Below are positions 1 to 8,313 of a DNA stretch of 64,000 bases, piece after piece. This DNA comes from Methanococcus maripaludis C5. Lineage in GTDB: Archaea; AGJL01; Methanococci; Methanococcales; Methanococcaceae. Within the stretch, counting starts at the first letter, position 1; each line of letters opens with the position of its first letter. The stretch is from contig NC_009135.1 of assembly GCF_000016125.1 (NCBI RefSeq), positions 372,001-436,000 on the forward strand. The letters run 5' to 3'. The notes beneath the pieces are model-generated. The model saw only the letters and a list, made by a program, of their open reading frames with translations. It did no database searches and was not told the origin of the DNA. The translations under genes and the position numbers were made by a program.

Positions 1-320
1 TCCCATTTAATATGGGGTTTTCTTCCCAAAAGCAATGCATCAAATACAGTCATGTAGTTTCCATTAGACCTCTGTGGAACGTAACCTACTTTTTTTGCCA
101 AGTCAAGCCTATCCATTTTATTTACGTCTAAGTTTTCAATAGTTATGGTTCCTTTTTTAGGTGGTAAAATCTTATTTATGCATTTTATAAGGGTTGACTT
201 TCCAGCCCCGTTTATTCCGAGGATTGAAACGACTTCTCCTTTTTTTACTTCGAATTTAACGTCTTTTAGTATTTCAGTACTTTTGTATTTGAATTCAACT
301 CCATCTACTGAAACAATCAT
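1..320 (-). CDS. ABC transporter ATP-binding protein, iron-complex type (partial)
   Basis: ATPase of an iron-siderophore/cobalamin-type importer that would power the permease just upstream. The visible N-terminal part has the Walker A motif GINGAGKST near residues 36-44 and a Q-loop VPQ near residue 83. The rest, including the signature and Walker B motifs, lies beyond the window edge. The ATG at 320 follows a GGTGA sequence at ideal distance. An in-frame ATG at 341 overlaps the permease stop but lacks such a site. It is evidently cotranscribed with the permease. Family assignment is firm; the substrate (iron complex or corrinoid) cannot be decided from sequence. Confidence 0.9.
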   Translation of the reverse strand, partial: MIVSVDGVEFKYKSTEILKDVKFEVKKGEVVSILGINGAGKSTLIKCINKILPPKKGTITIENLDVNKMDRLDLAKKVGYVPQRSNGNYMTVFDALLLGRKPHIKW

Positions 321-337
321 GTTTTCACCAAGACTAA

Positions 338-1384
338 TCATTTATACATCTTCATTAGTAAGTAAAGGAACATCGGAGCCCCTAAAAATGATGTTAATAT
401 TCCTACTGGGAGAATTATTGGAGAAATTATTGTTCTTGCAATTGTATCTGCTAAAAGTACCAATACTGCACCGAATATACTGCACAATGGAATTAAGTAT
501 CTGTAATCTCCACCGACAGTTATTCTTACAATGTGGGGACATATTAATCCAACAAATCCAATAATTCCCAAAAATGCAACGCAAACGGAAGTTACGAGGG
601 ATGCAACAAGCATTCCGGATAATCTTATTTTATCTGTGTTAACACCAAGGGATTTTGCAGTTTCCTCACCGCTTTCAAGAGCGTTATAGTCCCATCTTTT
701 ATGTATGAAGTAAATAAGTGAAACAGCGGCTACAAACGCCATAATTTTTACTTCTGGCCAGAGTGGTCTTCCAAGGTCACCAAATGACCAATAAACCATT
801 GCAGCTAACTGCATATCATCTGCAAAGTACTGTATAAGTGTGGTTGCAGCAGTAAATAGTGAAGATATTGCAACCCCTGCAAGAATCATTGCTTCGGGAC
901 TTAATCCCTTTAATCTTGCAAGTAGTAATACTGCACAAACGCCAAGCAATGAACCAAAGAATGCAAATACGGTTATTGAATATGGATTGTTTATTGCGAT
1001 ATGGCCGGTACTTTCAGCACCACCAATTCCAAGGGTAATTATTGCAACGCATGCACCAAACATAGCTCCGTGAGAAATACCCATGGTAAATGGGGATGCA
1101 AGCGGGTTTCTCAAAACACATTGCATTACTGCACCTGAAACCGATAGTCCGATTCCGCAGAGTACTGCAGCAAATATTCTTGGAAGTCTAATGTTCCATA
1201 TAACGAGGTTTGAAGCAGCATCTCCTGAACCAAGCAATGCATTTATGATTTGATTGATTGATAAATGGAAATCTCCAGTGCATAGTGCATAAACTGCTAT
1301 TACGATTAAAGCTATAATCAGTAAAAAACCAAATATCAGTTTTTTTAAAGTATATTTTTTGTAGTCATTAACAGAACTTTCCAC
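338..1384 (-). CDS. FecCD/BtuC-family ABC transporter permease
   Basis: Membrane subunit of an iron-complex or cobalamin importer, 348 residues, the usual length of the family. It has about nine to ten hydrophobic segments, and the family signatures IWNIRLPRIFAAVLCG near residues 63-78 and GLICPHIVR in the last third are visible. It starts with GTG behind an AGGGAT sequence. The downstream ATPase gene begins next to its stop codon, so the two form one unit. A TATA box and an inverted repeat lie upstream (1405-1442) and resemble the elements before the binding-protein genes. It is the only permease for three binding proteins here. Confidence 0.93.
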   Translation of the reverse strand: MESSVNDYKKYTLKKLIFGFLLIIALIVIAVYALCTGDFHLSINQIINALLGSGDAASNLVIWNIRLPRIFAAVLCGIGLSVSGAVMQCVLRNPLASPFTMGISHGAMFGACVAIITLGIGGAESTGHIAINNPYSITVFAFFGSLLGVCAVLLLARLKGLSPEAMILAGVAISSLFTAATTLIQYFADDMQLAAMVYWSFGDLGRPLWPEVKIMAFVAAVSLIYFIHKRWDYNALESGEETAKSLGVNTDKIRLSGMLVASLVTSVCVAFLGIIGFVGLICPHIVRITVGGDYRYLIPLCSIFGAVLVLLADTIARTIISPIILPVGILTSFLGAPMFLYLLMKMYK

Positions 1385-1404
1385 ATTATCCCTGTTTTGG
1401 TAAT

Positions 1405-1442
1405 AAACTTATCAAATAAGTATTATTCTAACATATAAATAG
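1405..1442 (-). promoter_or_regulatory. Promoter with operator-like repeat upstream of the permease gene
   Basis: Read on the plus strand, ATAAGTATTATT followed three bases later by ACATATAA matches the element before the first binding-protein gene at 20 of 23 positions. On the minus strand this contains a TATA box (TTATATGT). A perfect inverted repeat ACTTAT-CAA-ATAAGT at 1407-1421 lies just downstream, near the expected transcription start, where archaeal repressors usually bind. Repressor binding is inferred. Confidence 0.55.
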
Positions 1443-1494
1443 CTATTTAATATTATCAAAAAATAAATTTTTCAAAAAAAAATAGTAAATGGGA

Positions 1495-2622
1495 TTAGTT
1501 ATTGGTTAGTTCGGTATATCCTGGAAACTGGCTTTCCATTATTGAATAAACTGGTTTTCCAAGGAATTTTTCGTATATTTCATCAGCTTTTTCTTCGACA
1601 TTTATATCGGAAAACTGTTCAGGATATATGGTTTTACCAACGAAATAAGCGTTTGCAATTCCTGTTTCTTTATTAAATGAATACCAGCAGTATGGTAAAA
1701 CTCCGTAGACGTTTCCATTTTGAACTGCGCTCAATCCCCGATATGCAGGATCGTTTAAATCTTCATTTATTAAATTCATTGAAGATTCACTTACAAAGAT
1801 GTATTCTGGATCCCATTCAAGAACCTGTTCTTTATTTACTGAAATTCCTTCACTGACGTCTGATACTTCTGAAGCTACGTTATTGGCATTCAAGAGTTCA
1901 AATGCAGGCCAGTGTGGGTCAGTTCCATCAAGACCATGAACTCCCATGTAAGGTCTGCCTGCAACGTAAACAGTAGGTTTTTCTTCATTGGATATGTCTG
2001 CTACTCTGTTCGCAAGATCAGTTTCATATTCTTCGAATATTGAGATTAATTCTTCAGCTCTATCTTCTTTTCCTAAAACTTTACCCATTAACTCTAAAGT
2101 TTCATAGTACTTTTCGTTCTGAGCTTCAGTTCCAACTGTAGCAACGTATACAATGACAACAGGAATTCCTGTTTTCGCCTGAATATCTTCTGCACTACCT
2201 GCACCCGAAGTTCCAACAAATATCACATCAGGTTGAAGTTTTGCAATTTCTTCAACGTTAACTGTGTTACCTGCGTTAACAACAGTTAAATTCATTAATT
2301 CTGGATATGCAGCAAGATATGGGAGTTCTAAACCTGAAGGGAAAGTTCCATCAGTTTTTTTTGCAGCTTCCCTAAATTCGATACCTACAACTTTATCTTG
2401 TGATTGAAGGTAAACGACTTCTCTTAACGCACAACTTAGTGCAATTATCTTTTCTGGATTTTGTGGAACCTCAACGGTTCTTCCAGCAGCATCAACAACT
2501 GTAATTGTAGTTATTTCTTCATTAGTTACTGTAGTACCACCTGTGGATTCAGTACAACCGCAGATTGCGATTGTTAGAATCATCAAGGAAGCAATAATTA
2601 ACGTACCTATTTTTTTATACAA
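1495..2622 (-). CDS. Iron-complex-type ABC transporter substrate-binding lipoprotein (1)
   Basis: Extracytoplasmic solute receptor of the FepB/BtuF-like family (Peripla_BP_2), 375 residues. A signal peptide ends in a lipobox with the lipidated cysteine at residue 23, so the protein should be membrane-anchored. It contains the typical opening of the mature domain, VVDAAGRTVEVPQNPEKII. It starts with TTG behind GGTGGT. It is the most divergent of three tandem paralogues and lies nearest the permease. Its promoter carries an inverted repeat GTATT-ATT-AATAC. Ligand unknown; iron chelate or corrinoid are the likely classes. Confidence 0.9.
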   Translation of the reverse strand: MYKKIGTLIIASLMILTIAICGCTESTGGTTVTNEEITTITVVDAAGRTVEVPQNPEKIIALSCALREVVYLQSQDKVVGIEFREAAKKTDGTFPSGLELPYLAAYPELMNLTVVNAGNTVNVEEIAKLQPDVIFVGTSGAGSAEDIQAKTGIPVVIVYVATVGTEAQNEKYYETLELMGKVLGKEDRAEELISIFEEYETDLANRVADISNEEKPTVYVAGRPYMGVHGLDGTDPHWPAFELLNANNVASEVSDVSEGISVNKEQVLEWDPEYIFVSESSMNLINEDLNDPAYRGLSAVQNGNVYGVLPYCWYSFNKETGIANAYFVGKTIYPEQFSDINVEEKADEIYEKFLGKPVYSIMESQFPGYTELTNN

Positions 2623-2652
2623 AATACCACCTGAGTTATGTAATATTTTTTA

Positions 2653-2682
2653 AAGATAAGTATTATTAATACATATAATTTT
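2653..2682 (-). promoter_or_regulatory. Promoter/operator-like element of binding-protein gene 1
   Basis: The inverted repeat GTATT-ATT-AATAC (2660-2672) abuts a minus-strand TATA box TTATATGT (2671-2678). The block ATAAGTATTATT...ACATATAA is shared with the permease promoter. Confidence 0.55.
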
Positions 2683-2767
2683 CTATTTTTTTGGGATAAT
2701 ATGGTAAAAATTTAACTTAATAACATCAAAATAGATCAAATGATTTTTAAAAAAAGAAAAAAAGAAA

Positions 2768-3889
2768 TTATTGGTTCGAAAAGTTTAACTTTTCAAATCC
2801 GCCAAACATTTCAGCCATTTCAGAGTATACTCCTTCCCCATCTAAGAATTCGTATATTTCATCAGCTTTTGCTGCGGGATCTACATCTGAAAATGCTTCA
2901 GGATAAAGGATAGATCCAATGTAGTATGAATCTGCCATTGCAGTATCTAAGTTTGTTGTATAGTAATTAAATGGTAAAATGCCGTAAACATTTCCAGTTT
3001 CAAATGCATCAAGGGATTCATAATATTCTGGACTTTTTTCGTAGTCTTCATATACGAGTGAGAGTCCACCCTCATCGATAAAGATGAATTCTGGGTCCCA
3101 TTCAAGTATTTGTTCTTTGCTTAGGAATAAGTGTTCAGTGGATGCAACTTTTGCAACGTTTTCAGTGTTCAATGCTTCAAATGGAGGATATGCACCTTCA
3201 GTACTGTCGATTCCATGAACACCTTTGTTACCTATTGCTCCAACGTAAATAGTTGGTTTTTCTTCATCAGGTATGTCAGCAGTTCTTTTATCTAAATCGT
3301 CTTGAATTCCAGTCATAAATGAAATTACATCTTGAGCTCTTTCTTCTTTTCCGAGGATTTCTCCGGAAAGGGTTAATGAATCAAATATTGCATCATTTTT
3401 GAAGTTTCCAAGTGCACCGTAACTTAATACTACAACAGGAACCCCTGTTTTTTCTTGAAGTTCGTCAGCTTTATCTGCGTCCATGTATGTTATGAATATA
3501 ACATCTGGCATTACATTTAGTACTTTTTCAGGGTCGGGTCCAACGTTAATGTCTTGTGGGCCCCCGTTTCCAATTACTGTAAGTTCTGAGAATTCATCAT
3601 GTGCAAGCCTGTATGGTCTTCCAATAAGATTTGTATTTTCAAATCCTTCAATACCAACCAAATACTCCGTTGCATCGAGGTAACAAATCAATCTTAAACA
3701 GCCTGGTCCAGAACATACAATTTTTTGAACATCTGCAGGAACTTCAACAGTTCTTCCAAGCAGATCTACAATTTCAATAGTGTCAGAAACTTCAGATGCG
3801 CTTGATTCGCTACTTCCAATACATCCGGAAAATGCGACAACAAGCGACATCATAAGTGCCAATATAACAGATATTATTTTTTTACTCAA
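2768..3889 (-). CDS. Iron-complex-type ABC transporter substrate-binding lipoprotein (2)
   Basis: Second solute receptor, 373 residues. It has an N-terminal signal with lipobox AFSGC (Cys23), then the mature start IVDLLGRTVEVPADVQKIV. It shares long blocks with the third paralogue, for example IVCSGPGCLRL and the GNKGVHGIDST-type segment, so these two arose by a more recent duplication than the first. It starts with TTG after GGTGGTA. It has its own TATA box, so the three receptors can be expressed separately, probably feeding one permease. Substrate class as for the first. Confidence 0.9.
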   Translation of the reverse strand: MSKKIISVILALMMSLVVAFSGCIGSSESSASEVSDTIEIVDLLGRTVEVPADVQKIVCSGPGCLRLICYLDATEYLVGIEGFENTNLIGRPYRLAHDEFSELTVIGNGGPQDINVGPDPEKVLNVMPDVIFITYMDADKADELQEKTGVPVVVLSYGALGNFKNDAIFDSLTLSGEILGKEERAQDVISFMTGIQDDLDKRTADIPDEEKPTIYVGAIGNKGVHGIDSTEGAYPPFEALNTENVAKVASTEHLFLSKEQILEWDPEFIFIDEGGLSLVYEDYEKSPEYYESLDAFETGNVYGILPFNYYTTNLDTAMADSYYIGSILYPEAFSDVDPAAKADEIYEFLDGEGVYSEMAEMFGGFEKLNFSNQ

Positions 3890-3920
3890 TATACCACCTG
3901 AATTAATATCTTTCTAAAAA

Positions 3921-3945
3921 TGTGGTATTGTTGTTACATATATTT
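3921..3945 (-). promoter_or_regulatory. Promoter/operator-like element of binding-protein gene 2
   Basis: GTATTGTTGTTACATATA on the plus strand is a degenerate copy of the element upstream of gene 1 (GTATT, TT and TACATATA conserved). The minus-strand TATA box is at its right side. Confidence 0.45.
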
Positions 3946-4004
3946 TTCGATTAAAATATTACTAAAAAAATAATAAAATTCTGTTTAAAAAAGAAAAAAA
4001 GAAA

Positions 4005-5129
4005 TTATTGGTTAGAAAAGTCAAGATTTTCAAAACCACAGTAGCCTTCAGCCATTTTATCGTAAACAGCTTCGCCAACTAAGAATTCATATATTTCATC
4101 AGCTTTTTCTTCCATATTGATATCAGAAAACTGTTCAGGGTATACTACTTTTCCGATATAGTAGGCATCAGCTAATGCAGTGCCGTAATTTGTAGTGTAG
4201 TAGTTGTATGGGAACTGCGTGTACACGTTTCCATTTTTAAATGCACCAGGGGATTCATAGTATTCTGCATTTTTATCGTAGTCTTCTTTTATGAGTTCAT
4301 AGCTTCCGGTATCAATGAATATAATATCTGGATTCCATTCTAAAAGCTGTTCTTTACTGATGAATACTGATTTTTCTACTCCTAAGGAACTAGCAATGTT
4401 ATCTGCATTTAATGCAGCGAAAGGAGCGTAGTTACTTGATGTACTGTCAATTCCGTGAGCACCTTTGTTACAGAGTCCTCCAATGTATACTGAAGGTTTA
4501 TCTTCATCTGCAATATTTTCCGTTCTTGTTAAAAGGTCGTTTTCAGCATCTGCAAAGAAATCGATTACTTCCTGAGCTCTTTCTTCTTTTTGGAGGAGAG
4601 TTCCAAGTAAGTTCAAACAAGAAACGAGATTTTCGTCATGGAATGAATTAACGTCACCATAATTTAAAATTACAACAGGAATTCCGTACTGTTCTTGAAG
4701 GTCGTCAGCCCTATCCGCATCCATGTATGTAATAAAAATAACTTCTGGAGCTGCACTTATAACCTGTTCAGGGTAAGGTCCAACACCAATTTCTTTTCCA
4801 CCACCAGCTCCGGTCATGGGTAGTGATTGGAAAAATTCAACATTTGCAAGGTGATATGGCCTTCCAGTGCTATTATCTTGTTCGATAGATTCGACACCAA
4901 CAACTTTGTCCTGTGCTTGAAGGTATGTTACGAGTCTAAGACATCCTGGTCCGGAACATACAATTCTTTGAATGTCTGCAGGAACTTCAACAGTTCTTCC
5001 AACCATGTCTACAATTTCAACTGTTTTAGCAACTTCAACTGAAGATTCAGCAGTGTTATCAACACAGCCTGAAAAGCTGAGTGCAATCATCAACGAAATC
5101 AAGGCTGATAAAACTCCTAATTTTTTCAA
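4005..5129 (-). CDS. Iron-complex-type ABC transporter substrate-binding lipoprotein (3)
   Basis: Third solute receptor, about 374 residues, with a signal peptide ending in lipobox SFSGC (Cys22) and mature start IVDMVGRTVEVPADIQRIV. The start chosen is the TTG at 5129, which sits a few bases behind GGGTGA. An upstream TTG at 5150 would translate through that ribosome-binding site and is less likely. It is very similar to the second paralogue. The leader contains a perfect 7-bp inverted repeat (5162-5177). It is probably an alternative receptor for the same importer. Confidence 0.9.
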   Translation of the reverse strand: MKKLGVLSALISLMIALSFSGCVDNTAESSVEVAKTVEIVDMVGRTVEVPADIQRIVCSGPGCLRLVTYLQAQDKVVGVESIEQDNSTGRPYHLANVEFFQSLPMTGAGGGKEIGVGPYPEQVISAAPEVIFITYMDADRADDLQEQYGIPVVILNYGDVNSFHDENLVSCLNLLGTLLQKEERAQEVIDFFADAENDLLTRTENIADEDKPSVYIGGLCNKGAHGIDSTSSNYAPFAALNADNIASSLGVEKSVFISKEQLLEWNPDIIFIDTGSYELIKEDYDKNAEYYESPGAFKNGNVYTQFPYNYYTTNYGTALADAYYIGKVVYPEQFSDINMEEKADEIYEFLVGEAVYDKMAEGYCGFENLDFSNQ

Positions 5130-5161
5130 AATTTCACCCGATATTATCAATGTTCTAAAAA

Positions 5162-5177
5162 TATGATATTTATCATA
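5162..5177. repeat. Perfect inverted repeat in the leader of binding-protein gene 3
   Basis: TATGATA-TT-TATCATA: 7-bp arms with a 2-bp spacer, located between the likely TATA box (about 5202-5210, minus strand) and the TTG start. It could be an operator. The very short loop makes an RNA hairpin less likely than a protein site. Confidence 0.6.
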
Positions 5178-5183
5178 CTTTTA

Positions 5184-5214
5184 AATTACATGTAATAATT
5201 AATACATAAAATTT
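5184..5214 (-). promoter_or_regulatory. Promoter/operator-like element of binding-protein gene 3
   Basis: TTAATACATA...AATTTTC on the plus strand matches the right half of the element before gene 1 (TTAATACATATAATTTTC) with one extra A. It includes a minus-strand TATA-like TTTTATGT. Confidence 0.45.
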
Positions 5215-5273
5215 TCGATATAATATGAGATATTGTTTAAAATTAAAAAATAGTATTAAAAAATAAAAAAGAA

Positions 5274-6359
5274 TTATTTAATTTTTTTCGCAACAATGAT
5301 ATTGTTTGGAAACATTTCTTCGCTAAATTCAATTAATTCGTAAACCGGTTTTGTATCAAGTATTTCAAACCCCAGCCCTTCAAGATATGAAACATATTCT
5401 TCAAAAGTAAGGTCAGTATCAAAAGTATACCTTACAAGTCCTTTTCCTGTATTTTCAAAACTGTTAAAGTTCCATTCCATGTTATTTAAGTTATCTGACG
5501 TGCTTTGTGCAGATAATTTTGGAAAAGCCTGTTTTGTAACGAATATTCCACCTACATTCAAAGCTCGATGTACTTTTTCAGCAACTTTTGGATTTTTTCC
5601 GCCCGGATTGTATGAGCTAAAAATTACGTCGTAATTTTCGCCAAATTCATCTGTAAAGAAATTTCCCGGAATTGTATCAACGTTTTTCGCATCGTATTTT
5701 TCTATGAATTTTTTGGTTTCAAGTGTAACCTCTGGCAAATCAAAAACAAATGCATCTAAATTTTCATTTAACATTCCAAGGCTTATCCCATAGAGCCCAT
5801 GGCCTCCCGCAATATCGAGAAGTTTTTTTGCGGATTTAAATTCAGAAAATTTAGCTACATATTCAACAGTTTTTTGAAGTTCCCAGCATTTGGTGTCATT
5901 TGCCATTCTTTTAATAATTTCTGGGAAAAATACGGTTTCCGTGATTTCGCTTTTAGAGCCGTTCATTATTTCGGATAATTTTGTCCATCTATCCATGCTG
6001 TTAAATGAGGCGGAAATAGAGGGGCTTTTTGAGTGTATGGAGTCCGTTTTTAGGTAATTATCGCTTCCAGTTGTGTTGATATAATGAGTTTCGCCATTTT
6101 TTGAAGCTATTGAAATAATTCCAAGTTCATAGAGTGATTTTAACATCAATTCGGTTAAAACAGGATCTAGATCTAAAATTGATGATAATTCTTCAGATGT
6201 TTTTGAGTCAGACAAATAATCAAATATTTTTAATTCGAGTGCAGTTTTCAATAAATAGAATTTCTGAGCTCCAAAATAAGTTTCACTCATTATTTTATCG
6301 ATTTTTTCAGGGCTTTCATCCGGAAGCGGAAATGAATTTTGATATTTTTCACTATTCAA
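5274..6359 (-). CDS. SAM-dependent O-methyltransferase-like protein
   Basis: Methyltransferase of the Methyltransf_2 (hydroxyindole/caffeate O-methyltransferase-like) type, about 361 residues. An N-terminal winged-helix dimerisation domain (residues about 20-100, with LSSILDLDP and LMLKSLYELGI) precedes a Rossmann SAM domain with motif I LLDIAGGHGLYG near residues 180-191 and an acidic motif II VFDLPE. The TTG at 6359 is spaced correctly from GGTGAT; the GTG at 6368 lies inside that site. It lies upstream of the metal-importer genes with its own A+T-rich promoter. Acceptor unknown; a link to ligand or cofactor handling by the transporter is only inferred. Confidence 0.8.
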   Translation of the reverse strand: MNSEKYQNSFPLPDESPEKIDKIMSETYFGAQKFYLLKTALELKIFDYLSDSKTSEELSSILDLDPVLTELMLKSLYELGIISIASKNGETHYINTTGSDNYLKTDSIHSKSPSISASFNSMDRWTKLSEIMNGSKSEITETVFFPEIIKRMANDTKCWELQKTVEYVAKFSEFKSAKKLLDIAGGHGLYGISLGMLNENLDAFVFDLPEVTLETKKFIEKYDAKNVDTIPGNFFTDEFGENYDVIFSSYNPGGKNPKVAEKVHRALNVGGIFVTKQAFPKLSAQSTSDNLNNMEWNFNSFENTGKGLVRYTFDTDLTFEEYVSYLEGLGFEILDTKPVYELIEFSEEMFPNNIIVAKKIK

Positions 6360-6503
6360 AGAAATCACCAGTTTTGAAAATATTTTTTAAAAATAGATTA
6401 AAACGAATATATATATATCTATTCATACTAATTCTATAAAAATAATATAAAATTACATATTTAAATTATATGATTAAATTTTAGTTAAAAAATAAAAAGG
6501 GAA

Positions 6504-7157
6504 TTATTCTTTTAAATCAGTATAACAGAACCACCAGTCGTATCCTTCAAGTTCTCCACTTTTACAGGCTTCCAATCTATTTTTTCGAGCATCCATATTA
6601 TTTGCAGGCGGAACTATTACTTTTTCATTTAAGAAATCATTTTCTGGCCAGTTCGCAGGTGTTGCATAGCCTTTGTCTGCAGTTTGAAGTGCTTTTACAA
6701 GTCTTACAACTTCATCCATATTTCTACCAACTTCTTGTGGGTAGTATATTATTGCACGAATTGTTCCTGTAGCATCGACTACAAATACTGCCCTGACAGT
6801 ATTATTTCCCTTATATGGGCTTATCATTCCAAGTTTTACTGCTAACTCTCCCCTATCATCAGCAATTATTGGAAATTCTATGTCAACGTCGAGTTTTTCT
6901 TTTATCCACTCTACCCATTTTATATGGCTAAAGACCTGATCAATACTCAATCCGATTAATTCAGTATTTAATGATCTGAATTGGTCGTATCTTTTTTGAA
7001 ATGCAACAAACTCTGTAGTGCAAACTGGCGTGAAGTCTCCTGGATGACTAAATAAAACAAACCATTTTCCAGCTTCTATATAATGTTCAGGCAATTTTAA
7101 TTTTCCATGGGTCGTTATAACTTCAACTTCTGGAAATTTTTCTCCAATTACAACCAT
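6504..7157 (-). CDS. Peroxiredoxin (archaeal Prx6-like)
   Basis: Thiol peroxidase reducing hydrogen peroxide and organic peroxides in the cytoplasm, 217 residues. The peroxidatic cysteine is in PVCTTEF (Cys46), preceded by the HPGDFTP motif. Two C-terminal cysteines (about 197 and 210) match archaeal peroxiredoxins with a long C-terminal arm that use extra cysteines for resolution. GAGGGGT lies before tandem ATGs at 7160 and 7157; the second has better spacing. It is transcribed divergently from the ZIP transporter. Confidence 0.95.
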   Translation of the reverse strand: MVVIGEKFPEVEVITTHGKLKLPEHYIEAGKWFVLFSHPGDFTPVCTTEFVAFQKRYDQFRSLNTELIGLSIDQVFSHIKWVEWIKEKLDVDIEFPIIADDRGELAVKLGMISPYKGNNTVRAVFVVDATGTIRAIIYYPQEVGRNMDEVVRLVKALQTADKGYATPANWPENDFLNEKVIVPPANNMDARKNRLEACKSGELEGYDWWFCYTDLKE

Positions 7158-7289
7158 CATACCCCTCTAAAATGTTTAAAAATGTACAAATAAAATTTGA
7201 AATTTGCCCGATATATAGATTTTGACATGTTTTTAAAAATAAATTTTAGTTTCAAATTTGATCAAAAATGTATTACATTTTTAAAATAC

Positions 7290-7351
7290 TTGGGAGATTT
7301 ATATACTCCAAAAATAATATTTTTTAATAGGGGAATACTCAAAAACCTATT
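7290..7351 (+). promoter_or_regulatory. Promoter and leader of the ZIP transporter gene, with palindromes
   Basis: A TATA box (ATTTATATA, 7297-7305) is bracketed by the inverted repeat TTGGGAG/CTCCAA (7290-7311, one unpaired G). Further down, AATAGG (7326-7331) and CCTATT (7346-7351) could pair as a leader hairpin. The arrangement suggests a regulator that competes with TBP. Confidence 0.5.
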
Positions 7352-7381
7352 TTTTTAAGTTTAAATCATTGAGGGAAATAT

Positions 7382-8191
7382 ATGGTGCTTTTAACTTCAT
7401 ACAATCCCGTGGTTCTTGCGTTACTAGCAACCATATTTACCTGGTTAGTGACCGCACTTGGGGCATCTTTAGTATATCTTACAAAAACTGTTAATCGAAA
7501 ACTGCTTGATATTTCACTAGGGTTTGCCGCAGGAATTATGATTGCCGCAAGTTTTTGGTCGTTACTTGCCCCAGCAATTGAACTTTCAAATAGTATGGGT
7601 AATTTAACATGGTTTCCTGCAAGTTTTGGTTTTTTAATTGGCGCATTTTTCCTTGCAGGGGTTGATAAAATAGTTCCGCATCTTCATAGGGGCCAGCCCT
7701 TAAAAGAAGCAGAAGGTCCAAAAACAACGTGGCATAAAAATCGACTTCTTTTACTGGCTGTAACAATTCATAATATTCCAGAAGGGCTTGCTGTGGGAAT
7801 TGCATTTGGTGCACTTGCTTTAAACATGTCTATTGATTCTTTAATGGCGGCAATTGTTCTTGCACTGGGTATAGGGATCCAAAATTTTCCAGAAGGAATT
7901 GCAGTTAGTTTTCCTTTAAGGGGGGAAGGGCTATCGAAAAATAAAAGTTTTTTTTATGGACAACTTTCTGCAATTGTGGAACCTATTGCAGGTGTTTTAG
8001 GGGCTTTTTTAATTACTATTTTTACCCCAATACTCCCATATGCACTAAGTTTTGCAGCAGGTGCCATGATGTTTGTAGTAATTGAAGATATAATTCCAGA
8101 ATGTCAAAGGGAAGGAAACATAGATAGTGCAACAATAGCAGCAATTTTTGGTTTTATAGTAATGATGATATTAGATGTGGCTTTGGGATAA
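7382..8191 (+). CDS. ZIP-family divalent metal transporter
   Basis: Membrane importer for zinc or iron-type divalent cations, 269 residues with about eight membrane segments. The diagnostic metal-binding helices are present: HNIPEGLAVGIAFG near residues 127-140 and NFPEGIAVSFPLRGEG near 170-185. The histidine-rich cytoplasmic loop is short (PHLHRG). GAGGGAAAT precedes the ATG. The palindrome around its TATA box suggests metal-dependent control. Metal specificity is not readable from the sequence. Confidence 0.92.
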   Translation: MVLLTSYNPVVLALLATIFTWLVTALGASLVYLTKTVNRKLLDISLGFAAGIMIAASFWSLLAPAIELSNSMGNLTWFPASFGFLIGAFFLAGVDKIVPHLHRGQPLKEAEGPKTTWHKNRLLLLAVTIHNIPEGLAVGIAFGALALNMSIDSLMAAIVLALGIGIQNFPEGIAVSFPLRGEGLSKNKSFFYGQLSAIVEPIAGVLGAFLITIFTPILPYALSFAAGAMMFVVIEDIIPECQREGNIDSATIAAIFGFIVMMILDVALG

Positions 8192-8313
8192 AACATAAAA
8201 CTCGTTTAAAACCTTTAAAATTTAATTTTAACATTTAATTGTCCCCATATTCTTTTTTACATGGTAAAATATATTAATTTCTAAAAAATGAATATTATAT
8301 GGGGGTGAATAGT

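Noticed and set aside
145-564. Plus-strand open frame antisense to the ATPase and permease genes.
   Set aside because: Antisense shadow of well-supported transporter genes, without RBS or recognisable protein.
2768-5129. Fusion or pseudogene status for the duplicated receptor genes.
   Set aside because: Both frames are intact with full signal peptides, RBS and promoters.
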